Positions 1-10,200 of a stretch of DNA of 64,000 nucleotides are shown here, in pieces. Each line of letters opens with the position of its first letter. The first letter of the stretch is position 1. The stretch comes from Steromphala cineraria (lineage: Eukaryota; Mollusca; Gastropoda; Trochida; Trochidae), in the NCBI GenBank assembly GCA_916613615.1, contig OU744721.1, forward strand, positions 79,861,060 through 79,925,059, written 5' to 3'. The notes under the pieces are model-generated. The model searched no databases. It was not told the origin of the DNA and saw only the letters and a program-made list of their open reading frames with translations. Both the position numbers and the translations under genes were made by a program.

Positions 1-85
1 CATATTCATCTTTCTGGTTTGTAGCACAAGAATATTCTCAAACTTTAAGGTAAATTATTTCTCAATAACCATGTTCCTTTTGTAG

Positions 86-136
86 CAGCAAGAAGATCCA
101 GAGGATGGTTTCCACGGCGATGTGCAAAAGAAATGA
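86..136 (+). CDS. possible terminal coding exon of an unidentified gene
   Basis: A pyrimidine-rich tract ending in TTTTGTAG at 78-85 looks like a 3' splice site. It is followed by 16 open codons (Q-Q-E-D-P-E-D-G-F-H-G-D-V-Q-K-K) and TGA at 134-136. An AATAAA at 551-556 could end a short 3' UTR. The rest of the gene would lie left of the window. No family is recognisable from so short a tail, and the pattern could be chance. Confidence 0.25.
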   Translation, partial: QQEDPEDGFHGDVQKK

Positions 137-960
137 TAGACGACAATATGAACGACAAGAAAACCTCATGAACAAAACGAAACTCATAATTCATTTTCAT
201 TACATCTCCAGTTTTTCTCCTCATAAGATCCATCTTTGAGAACACAGCTTGATTATATTTTATATCTACACAAAGGTGTTTCAGAAGTATTTTGTAGCAT
301 GTACATCTTGTAAGAATGTCATTTTTATTTTTATTTTAGTTTTGAAGATATCATATATGAGATATCAGTTTTGTATGCTTTTATTGACATGAGTGGAAGA
401 ATTTACAAAAGAATGGGTTGACACCATGCCATTTCAATAGCCAAATTTGGAATAATATACCTAATTTTCTAAATTGTCGTTTGAAATATGAATATCTTAG
501 TTTAAGTAGATATGAATTTGTGAAAAAGGGAAATTAAACTGTACTGTATCAATAAAGGTATATGAAATTTCTTACTATAACAACTGGTTTTCAAAATGAT
601 TATTCCACTTAGCAGGTTTCACAGGAAAATAATTGTATGAATGTATCAACCTGATTTATTGCACACATATTATATTTTATTAATTTATGCAACCAAAATT
701 TAATGAATTTGGGATATATTTTTCATGATCAACTCTATTACTAATTTCATAATGGTCATCTATCCCTACCACAAGAGCATTGTTTAAAACATATTTTGAT
801 ATTTCTTCCTAAGAAATGAAAGGTCTAACTTAATGAAATATTTTGTAAACATGCCATCAACCATGCAAATAATGAGTTGTAAAATGTCTATGGTAGGAAA
901 CACATACAGGTAGTTTATGTGTTATTTTTTTACATGAAAGTCTTCAACCTTAAAAACACA
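137..960. other. no gene seen; AT-rich, possible 3' UTR
   Basis: No coding potential on either strand beyond short chance frames. An AATAAA at 551-556 might be the polyadenylation signal of the doubtful exon just to the left. Nothing else is supported. Confidence 0.4.
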
Positions 961-990
961 AGATGAGCTACAGAGCCCATGACTATTTTT
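961..990 (+). repeat. 3'-end relic of a Helentron-like element
   Basis: GATGAGCTACAGAGCC followed by a T-rich stretch closely matches the 3' ends of the complete copies at 3733-3764 and 5961-5992, here without a recognisable core. It is a decayed terminus. Confidence 0.55.
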
Positions 991-1199
991 GGAAACAGAA
1001 TCGTTATCAAATCTTTTAAGTTTTCCCATAGAGACGGAATCAACTTTAGTCCGTCATATGGTAAGAAAACTTATATACAGCCTTTTAAAGCCCTGTGAAA
1101 CTGCTGACAAACCAAGGGAGGTAATCCACTGAAACGCAGGCTCACACTATTGCATTATATGTGTATGTCTGACTGGAGCTTGACAAATGTATGGTGTTT

Positions 1200-1607
1200 T
1201 TCAATCTAAAAATTATTTCAAAACTAAGGCCTACAAAGCTGAAATTGTGTACAGACAACTTGACTAGTTAGGATTATAATTTATGGCTTTGGTGGCCCTG
1301 TGGCCCCAAGTAAGTGCCACAGGGCCACGCCCTAAAACATATTTTCATATTCTTCTCCAGAAGCATAAGGCCTAGAAAGCTAAAACTTTGAGTACAGACT
1401 CCTTGACTAGTGAGGATTATAATTTATAGTTCTGGTGGCCCTGTTGCCCTTAATAAGGGCCACAGGGGCCACTCCCTTAAAACCTTTTTTCATATTTCTT
1501 CTCCAAAAGCATAAGGCCTAGAAAGAAGGTTGGAGGTACCACATTAGCCACACCCTATAGCTAAATTAAATATGAAGCCTGATGAGCTTAAAGGCCAAAA
1601 GCTCTAT
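1200..1607 (+). repeat. degenerate Helentron-like element: about 2.5 core repeats plus 3' end
   Basis: Diverged copies of the 145-bp core found at 2990-3700 and 4375-5900 are present, including the palindromic block around GGCCCTGTGGCCCC / GGGCCACAGGG and the stretch reading CTTGACTAGT. The end is GATGAGCT at 1581-1588 followed by a degenerate AGAGCC/GGCTCT hairpin and T-rich DNA. No 5' end with CGTCC repeats is visible, so the copy is 5'-truncated and old. Confidence 0.7.
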
Positions 1608-1610
1608 TTC

Positions 1611-2878
1611 TTTTAAAATACACTTCGGTACAATTACCGGATAACAGATTTGAAGAGAGTCTTTCTGAAATGAACTTATTCATTTTTGAGTTCAAGCATG
1701 GATTTTTCGGACCAATTTCATTGTTTAGATTTTGTGGAATGAATCAGAATTTAAGTTGATTCAAAATCCTTTTTTTTTATGAATGATGTAAGAATTGTTA
1801 TTATGCAACAATGGATGTGATTTTTTAAGTGGTTTACTGTTCATATGTGTTGGGAGGGAATTAGCATTTCTTTTTAAAATGTTGTTTTGATATTTTTTTA
1901 AATAGATAAGTATGTTAGATACATGTTTCTATTTGAGGTGAACTTGTATTCATTTGTGGACCTTTGTTAAAATGATACTACATGTAGACATTCCTTTTGT
2001 CAACAAATATTGTTTTATCAAGTTTACTTTTGAAAATAGATGTGAGAATAGTAATTGAATTCAATGTTTCAACGACAAAACATTACATTATTTAACAATG
2101 TTATATTTTATCTCTAATTACATTATTTGTTGAATGTTAATTTTTCTCACTAAAATCAGATTATTTTTAGATATATATATTGATTGAATGCTGTTCTACT
2201 AATATGAGATGAAATGCCAATGAGAATTTTTGAGTGCCTATGATTCTGCATTGTTTTCTATTTATTTACAGATGTATGTATATGTGAATATATATGCTTA
2301 GAAAGAGACAGATTTTCTTTTTTTGTTGTGAAAATGCACTTTATTATTGAATGTTTGAATTTCTATATAAATGTCTAACCTGTTATGAATATATATCTCC
2401 ATCCATTTTCAGAGACTTCCTCAAACTTTCTGTGGATTCTCCGTATTCTTCATGTATGAATTCTGGTTATCCACAAAATATTGTTGTGTAACCTGTCACA
2501 TGTACTGATTGAATCTTTACAAAATCTTAGTTATCTTTTTTGTGTTTTTCCTAGTGTTTTTTTTTTCTCAAGACTCTTATTTTAAACTGATCAAAATTTT
2601 GTTTGTTTCTTGAAATAAGTCATAATATGTGATGAAACTGTGACTTGAGGATACATTCAAGGGATGCTTGAAGTGTCCAGACACAGTTTCGTATTTTTGG
2701 ATTGGATAGTTTACAGCTTATGTTATATATATATATCAATTATGTGTGAAGATTTTAGTACAATATTGACTTTTAGTAGTTGAAAGATTTCATATGCAGA
2801 AAACCCAGAATTATGAGTTATTTATGAACCAATTGAAATGTGTAACGTTATTTCCCTAAACTTTTTTATAAGTACTAG
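1611..2878. other. no gene seen; AT-rich spacer
   Basis: AT-rich sequence with short A/T runs on both strands. No open frame with coding character, no RNA gene and no clear repeat was recognised. Confidence 0.5.
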
Positions 2879-3764
2879 TTTTTAGCTCATCTGGCCTGTA
2901 AGGCCCGATGGGCTTATGGCATGGCATGGTGTCCGGCGTCCGTCCGTCCGTCCATCCGTCCATCCGTCCGTCCGTAAACTTTGTGGAATTTCGACTTCTT
3001 CTCCAGAACCATAAGGCCTAGAAAACTTAAACTTGGTGTACAGACTCCTTGACTAGTGAGGATTAAAAATTGTAGCTCTGGTGACCCTGTGGCCCCTAAT
3101 AAGGGCCACAGGGGCCACGCCCTAAAAACATATTTTCATCTTCTTCTCCAGAACAATAAGGCCTAGAAAGCTGAAACTTTGTGTACAGACTCCTTGACTA
3201 GTGAGGATTAGAAATTGTAGCTTCGGTGGCCCTGTGACCCCTAATAAGGGCCACAGGGGCCAAGCCCTTAAAACCTATTTTCATCTTCTTCTCCAGAACC
3301 ATAAGGCCTAGAAAACTTAAACTTGGTGTACAGACTCCTTGACTAGTGAGGATTAAAAATTGTAGCTTTGGTGACCCTGTGGCCCCTAATAAGGGCCACA
3401 GGGGCCACGCCCTAAAAACATATTTTCATCTTCTTCTCCAGAACAATAAGGCCTTGAAAGCTGAGACTTTGTGTACAGACTCCTTGACCAGTGAGGATTA
3501 TAAATTGTAGCTTTGGTGGCCCTGTGACCTCTAATAAGGGCCACATGGGCCACACCCTAAAAACCTATGTTCATCTTCTTCTCCAGAACAATAAGGCCTA
3601 GAAAGCTTAAACATAGTGTACAGACTCCTTGACTAGTGAAGATTAATAATTGTAGATTTTGTGACCCTGTAGATCCTACTAAGGGGGGAAACAAATTGGC
3701 CACACCCTAAAGCAAAATCAAATATACAGCCTGATGAGCTACAGAGCCAATGGCTCTATTTTTA
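2879..3764 (+). mobile_element. non-autonomous Helentron-like element (HINE type), copy A
   Basis: The element starts with a T run and AGCTCATC (2884-2891), then GGCC..GGCC and a CGTCCGTCC microsatellite near 2936-2972. Five or so tandem copies of a 145-bp unit follow. The 3' end has GATGAGCT (3733-3740), the reverse complement of the 5' motif, then a hairpin AGAGCC-AAT-GGCTCT and a T run. Subterminal inverted repeats, a microsatellite, a tandem core and a 3' hairpin are the hallmarks of Helentron-associated interspersed elements, which include the oyster 'pearl' repeats. There is no coding capacity. Assignment to Helentrons is inferred from architecture. Confidence 0.75.
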
Positions 3765-3858
3765 TATTTTGAATTAGAGAAGTAATAAATTTCTATTATA
3801 AAGATTGCTTATAAAGACCATGTTTTTATGTTATTTTATTATTTGATAGTTTTGTTTC

Positions 3859-4175
3859 TATGCCCCCGAATCGGAGATTCCAGGGGTACATTGTTTTTGC
3901 CCTGATTGTCAGTCTGTTTGCCACAAAAAACTTGAACCGTGAATGTGCATCTATCATTGTAAGATCTTTCAAATGAGGTAATTTTTTACCTCATGACCTT
4001 GACCTTTGCACATCAAGCATTTTTCGAAAACTTTAACTATGGCCATAACTTGTGATTTAATAGAGATAACCCTTTGCTATTTCACATGTGTATCTATCAA
4101 GATAAGACTTTCCAGATGAGATAAACAAATTCGACCTTGTGACCTTGACTTTGGCGTCAGGGGCATCAGTGTTTA
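3859..4175. repeat. dispersed mollusc-type repeat with TGACCTTGACC motifs
   Basis: The block begins with a GCCCCCGAA..CCAGGGG segment and ends with CGTCAGGGGCATC, giving weak inverted GCCCC/GGGGC termini. Inside it TGACCTTGA occurs at 3994-4002 and again at 4140-4148. This style of sequence is common in bivalve genomes. The exact boundaries and class (SINE or MITE) are uncertain. Confidence 0.45.
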
Positions 4176-4239
4176 GCTTCAGCTTGTTTAGTCATTGGTT
4201 TTTGTTTGAAAGAAATGAATGTAACTGTTGAATGACCCA

Positions 4240-5992
4240 TTTTTAGCTCATCTGGCCTGTAAGGCCCGATGGGCTTATGGCATGGCATGGTGTCCGGCGT
4301 CCGTCCGTCCGTCCGTCCATCCGTCCATCCGTTCGTCCATCCGTCCGTAAACTTTGTGGAATTTCGACTTCTTCTCCAGAACCATAAGGCCTAGAAAACT
4401 TAAACTTTGTGTACAGACTCCTTGACTAGTGAGGATTAAAAATTGTAGCTTTGGTGGCCCTGTGGCCCCTAATAAGGGCCACAGGGGCCACGCCCTAAAA
4501 AGCTATTTTCATCTTCTTCTCCAGAACCATAAGGCCTAGAAAACTGAAACATTGTGTACAGACTCCTTGACTAGTGAGGATTAAAAATTGTAGCTTTGGT
4601 GGCCCTGTGGCCCCTAATAAGGGCCACAGGGGCCAAGCCCTAAAAAGCTATTTTCATCTTCTTCTCCAGAACCATAAGGCCTAGAAGGCTGAAACTTTGT
4701 GTACAGTCTCCTTGACTAGTGAGGATTATAAATTGTAGCTTCGGTGGCCCTGTGACCCCTAATAAGGGCCACAGGGGCCAAGCCCTTAAAACCTATTTTC
4801 ATCTTCTTCTCCAGAACAATAAGGCCTAGAAAGCTGAAACTTTGTGTACAGACTCCTTGACTAGTGAGGATTATAAATTGTAGCTTTGGTGGCCCTGTGA
4901 CCCCTAATAAGGGCCACAGGGGCCAAGCCCTTAAACCTATTTTCATCTTCTTCTCCAGAACCATAAAGCCTAGAAAGCTGAAACTTTGTGGACAGACTCC
5001 TTGACTAGTGGGGATTATAAATTGTAGCTTTGGTGGCCCTGTGACCCCTAATAAGGGTTACAGGAGCCACACCCTAAAAACCTATTTTCATCTTCTTCTC
5101 TAGAAGCATTTGGCCTAGAAACCTTAGACTAAGTGTACAGACTCCTTGACTAGTGAGGATTATAAATTGTAGCTTTGGTGGCCCTGTGACCCCTAATAAG
5201 GGCCACAGGGGCCACGCCCTAAAAAGCTATTTTCATCTTCTTCTCCAGAACCATAAGGCCTAGAAAACTGAAACTTTGTGTACAGACTCCTTGACTAGTG
5301 AGGATTATAAATTGTAGCTTCGGTGGCCCTGTGACCCCTAATAAGGGCCCCTTAAAACCTATTTTCATCTTCTTCTCCAGAACAATAAGGCCTAGAAAGC
5401 TGAAACTTTGTGGACAGACTCCTTGACTAGTGAGGATTATAAATTGTAGCTTTGGTGGCCCTGTGACCCCTAATAAGGGCCACAGGGGCCAAGCCCTTAA
5501 ACCTATTTTCATCTTCTTCTCCAGAACCATAAAGCCTAGAAAGCTGTAACTTTGTGGACAGACTCCTTGACTAGTGGGGATTATAAATTGTAGCTTTGGT
5601 GGCCCTGTGACCCCTAATAAGGGCCACAGGAGCCACACCCTAAAAACCTATTTTCATCTTCTTCTCTAGAAGCATTAGGCCTAGAAACCTTAGACTAAGT
5701 GTACAGACTCCTTGACTAGTGAGGATTATAAATTGTAGCTTTGGTGGCCCTGTGACCCCTAATAAGGGCCACAGGGGCCACACCCTAAAAACATATTTTC
5801 ATCTTCTTCTCCAGAACAATAAGGCCTAGAAAGCTTAAACATAGTGTACAGACTCCTTGACTAGTGAAGATTAATAATTGTAGATTTTGTGACCCTGTAG
5901 CCCCTACTAAGGGGGGAAACACATTGGCCACACCTTAAAGCAAAATCAAATATACAGCCTGATGAGCTACAGAGCCAATGGCTCTATTTTTG
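4240..5992 (+). mobile_element. non-autonomous Helentron-like element, copy B with expanded core
   Basis: Same family as 2879-3764: T run plus AGCTCATC at 4245, CGTCCGTCC microsatellite to about 4350, about eleven tandem 145-bp units, then GATGAGCT (5961-5968), the AGAGCC/GGCTCT hairpin (5971-5985) and TTTTT. One unit near 5340 has an internal deletion. The open frames running through the array on the minus strand are repeat translations, not genes. Confidence 0.8.
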
Positions 5993-7044
5993 GATAGTGT
6001 TTTACACATCATCGTCCAGTGAAGCACCATCCTCTATCTGCCTTATACTAGAGCTGCAACCATTCCTTCAGTCTGATTAGAACCAAGGAAACAATCTGCC
6101 AAGTACAAGATTCAAGTATTTATTTGATGAAAATTGCAACTAAAATTATATATTCATAGCATGATTTGTTTAATAAACAACCTGATATGCTTAAAGAATA
6201 GGAAATGGAAATTCAACAAGTCTCTTTGACATTGAATCTAATATTGTTGTCAAGCTAGTAAATCTTTGTCAAATAAGTTAAAAAACATTTACACGTTCTT
6301 TATAGCAATAATGTTTATCAAAACCAAAATAAAAAAAGAATCGCACCAAATCAAATTAAAGTGAATTGTTGCAGTCCTACTTCTGACAATCTTATTGAAA
6401 GTCACATCACAATTTTTGTTGTTGATAAGTTTAAAAAACTTACAGGGTCCAAAGGACAGTAAATAATAAATCTGATCAGTCATTGGGTTCTCTCTGATAA
6501 TACACCATGCACAGAATAAAGTTTCTATGTTTATGCGATACAATATCAGCTTAACACAAAATCGAGAAAATTCTTAATTAATCTGTCATGAACATCTGTC
6601 ATGTGCATTCCTCTAGACAAGACACAAAATTGTGATTTGACTTTTGTGAGATTCTTCTTTCACAAAAATGTGAATGTGATTGATTGAATGTTTTCCTTCA
6701 ATAAAGATTATTTACTCACTTACAAGGTTTTTGAAATGTTGTGTATATAAGCTTCTTGCTATTTGTGACAATCTGTGTAAGAAATTTTTGGAATTGCTTT
6801 TTGAACATTCTAGGACAACCAGACAATACTAAATGCAACATGATGATCAACAAAAATCATGATCATTACAATAGGTTGATGATAATCTTTTATTTCAAAA
6901 GCAGAGATATAATGAAAAATGTAAATGTCAATTGCTATGGATAGTTGGATGGAATTTGAAAGTAGTGAGTAATGTCATGCAAACAATGGCCAGGGGCTCG
7001 GAGAAAATCATCTATAATACAGGAGTTATCTCCCCTGGGTATAT
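5993..7044. other. no gene seen; AT-rich spacer
   Basis: No conserved coding block or RNA gene. Short open frames here lack splice context and composition expected of coding exons. Confidence 0.5.
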
Positions 7045-7113
7045 TCAGGAACCAGGTACATCGTGTACACGGTATGGTTTTGGACACTGGTTGATGCTAT
7101 CTTGAGACCCCTC
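7045..7113 (-). pseudogene. relic of a P450 terminal exon
   Basis: The minus strand reads E-G-S-Q-D-S-I-N-Q-C-P-K-P-Y-R-V-H-D-V-P-G-S-stop, closely matching the last 22 codons and stop of the P450 exon at 7203-7384. The similarity ends abruptly; the heme-binding half of the exon is absent. It is probably what remains of a tandem P450 copy or a local exon duplication. Confidence 0.75.
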
Positions 7114-7202
7114 TATTTATCTGGGAATATTTAAGAGAGTGAACATGGTGTGATATTGGCCACTTGGTGTTAACACCCTGAACCCTCTATATAATCCTGT
7201 AT

Positions 7203-10200
7203 TTAGGAGCGAGGTACAGCATGTACACGATATGGTTTGGGACGCCTGGTGATACCATCTTGAAACCCCTCCACACTGGGAGGAGGGCCGGAGGGGGACT
7301 TGAAGTGGAATCGCTGCAGCATATTGGTCGCAAACAGAAATGTTTCCATGTGCACCAGAGGTTCGCCCAGACAGGTCCTGGGGCCTGTGAAAACAGTTGT
7401 GAGGAAAAGAGTGAAGAGGCTTAATGCTAATGGTGCAGAAAACAGAGAACATGTATTTAACAGGTTTATATGATACAGGTCGGTTGCTTAACTCCGAGGG
7501 TTTTTAAATGAATCCTTAAGGAACTTGGCTAAAAAAATACAAGAGTTTGTATTGTTGCTTAGAGTGTGACTATGTTACAGAACATAATGATAAACATATG
7601 AATTTCATACTTTTAAAAAGGATGGCTGACTTATAACAACCAAGCTCTGCAACTACTTTTATGACAAAGTTAAAGTGTGATGCTGACCTATGCCAAATGG
7701 AAGGAGGGCCTGGTTCTTCTTCAAGACCTGTCCAGTGCTGTCCAGCCAGCGGTCAGGCCGGAACTCCTCTGGTTGGTCCCAGTACCCAGGGTCCATGTGG
7801 CTGGAGTATAGGTGGAACAGCAGGATGTCATTGGGCTCCATTTGGTAGCCTCCTATCTTGATGGGACTCGTCACTGCGTGGGGTGGAGCGAAGGGTGCTG
7901 CAACATACAGGCGTTCCAAGGTGGCAATACTTTTGGAATTTTATGCTTATTACCTGTCTAAGTACTTGCCACATTGACATAAAAGAATTTCACCCAAGTG
8001 TCTTCTGATATCAGATATATCAACACAAGTTTATGAAAGTAACAAATATCCAAGGCTTGCCGAGGCTATATAACTTATATTAACAAGTGTTGATGTATTT
8101 GACATCAGACGACACAAGGGTGTGATTCTTTTTAACATAAAAAATCTTTACAAAAATCTTCATACAAAATGCACATCTCTTAACACTGCACTACTCTGAA
8201 AGCGGTTATGTCAAAGTATTGTGACGTTGTTACTGATGATGCAAAACCTTTGTGATGTCATGTACTCTGTGGAGTAGGGCATTATTACTGTCAAAACAAT
8301 ATCTTCTAGGAGATATTGCTTGATCTTCTACAAGCAACTGTGGATATATATTTATGATATATAACTGTGAAAAATGAATCTTACAAGCTACAAACGAATA
8401 TGTCTCTAATAATTTTATAATTGATCGTTTGTATTCTAACATGGTTCACGCTTACCGATAGAGCCATGACGTAGAACCTCATTTAAAGTGGCCATGACAT
8501 AAGTCATTTTTGGTTTGTCTGACAAGATGACGGAGCGTCCACTCCCCACAACCTGCAAACAGAACGGTCATAGTGTCAATTTAACTGCTTATTCAAATAA
8601 CAATAACATCTTGATAATCAAGTCTTTCTCATTTTGTAAAAAAAATTCTATTGCGTTACTATCCTTGTTCTTAAAAATATGAATATGAGTTTGTCAATGA
8701 ATTTAACTACAGAACTGAAGCTGAATAATAACCTCCCTCACAATCATCATTCAAGTTTAATTAATTTCATGCTTTTAACGTCTATCCTGGGAGTTGTAAA
8801 ACAATGACAAAAACCAACACCAAGTCGAATTGAACTTGAAGATGCTCTGTCATAGATATAAGATAAAATAAAAGATTCAGACACAGGACACATATGCCAT
8901 TCAAAGATTGAACATTGGTTGACCTGAAGTGAAATCAAACCGTGTTCCGGATGAAATTTGGCAATAATTGCCGTACCTTCACGATCTCTTGATAGCATCG
9001 TTGTTGAACATCCGGGTACCTGACGAGATAGAGAAAGAGCCAGTAGAGAACTGTTGAGGTCGCCTCGGAACCAGCCAGGAACAGATCAACCGTCACACGG
9101 AACACGTCGTCCAGCGAAACTATGGAACAGGAGGAAATTCATATTTTAAAGATTCAGACAATAACAAAAAAAACATATCGGTTTGTATGGTCACGAAAAT
9201 ACGTCAAGTAATGTCAATGAACATGGACCAGAATGGTATAACTATGACCAGGAAGAACATTATGAATTATGCGGCTTTTTAAGTTCTTAGCTGCAAAAAG
9301 ATTGGACGTTTCGGTGTAGTTACTAAAACCGTTATAAAGCAAATGCAGTGTTAGTATCTAACAGTGTTAGTACATAAACCGATCGTCGCAAATCTTTGCA
9401 GTAATTCCATCCTTGTATTTCTTCATCATACCAACTTTTAGAAAGCCATATGGCCAGGAAGTCAACCTGTCAAAATATAATCAATCTTGTATGGCCATGA
9501 TATTGAAATCATTTTTGTATTGCAATCGGCCACACAACCTCTAATACCGAATAAAGTCTCTCTTCCTACGACGAGCGTAGATGGTTACATCTCAGAAACT
9601 TATTAAGCCATGTCTTTATGGAAACGCGTTGACCTAAAGAGGCGAAGAAAGGGTAAAACTGTCAGAAATATTTCAAAATGCACGTTCTCAATTGATAACT
9701 GTTAACAAAATGCATCATCGTTAATGTTCGAAGTAATGACTACAAAGTCGACCTTCTATGTCTCTTTGAACAAAATGTAACAGTTCATCTACTTTGAATT
9801 ACATTGTTATACTTTGTACACTTAAAACAACATTTTTTCTCCATTTTACATATCCTTTTAATACGCGTGTAACATTATATGAATATTGTGTCACAATTTG
9901 CCTACAATGTGCAACTTAACGCAAAAAGTGTTTTATTTGCATCTTGTTATCACGTCCGCCATTACAGATTTACGGGACATATCATTTCCACGGATCATGA
10001 AACAAAAGATTCCACCCACACCACAATTGATACCACCAATTCAAAAAATATTTTCATCAAAATAAGACATCAAATTTGCCACTTCCATTTTAAATCCGTA
10101 TATCCAGCAAGGAAAAGATATTGATCTGAAATATCTCTCACCTTTCTCGTTCCCTTCTTGTTCCGTTTTCAGAAACAAATCGACAAAGTCCCGAATCTGG

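Noticed and set aside
45..245. A 66-codon minus-strand frame at the left edge
   Set aside because: No recognisable family. The plus strand offers a splice acceptor and short terminal exon that explains the area slightly better, though also weakly.
4716..5638. Open frames of 82 and 139 codons on the minus strand
   Set aside because: They are translations of the 145-bp tandem core of a Helentron-like element, repeating the same peptide, with no start or splice context.
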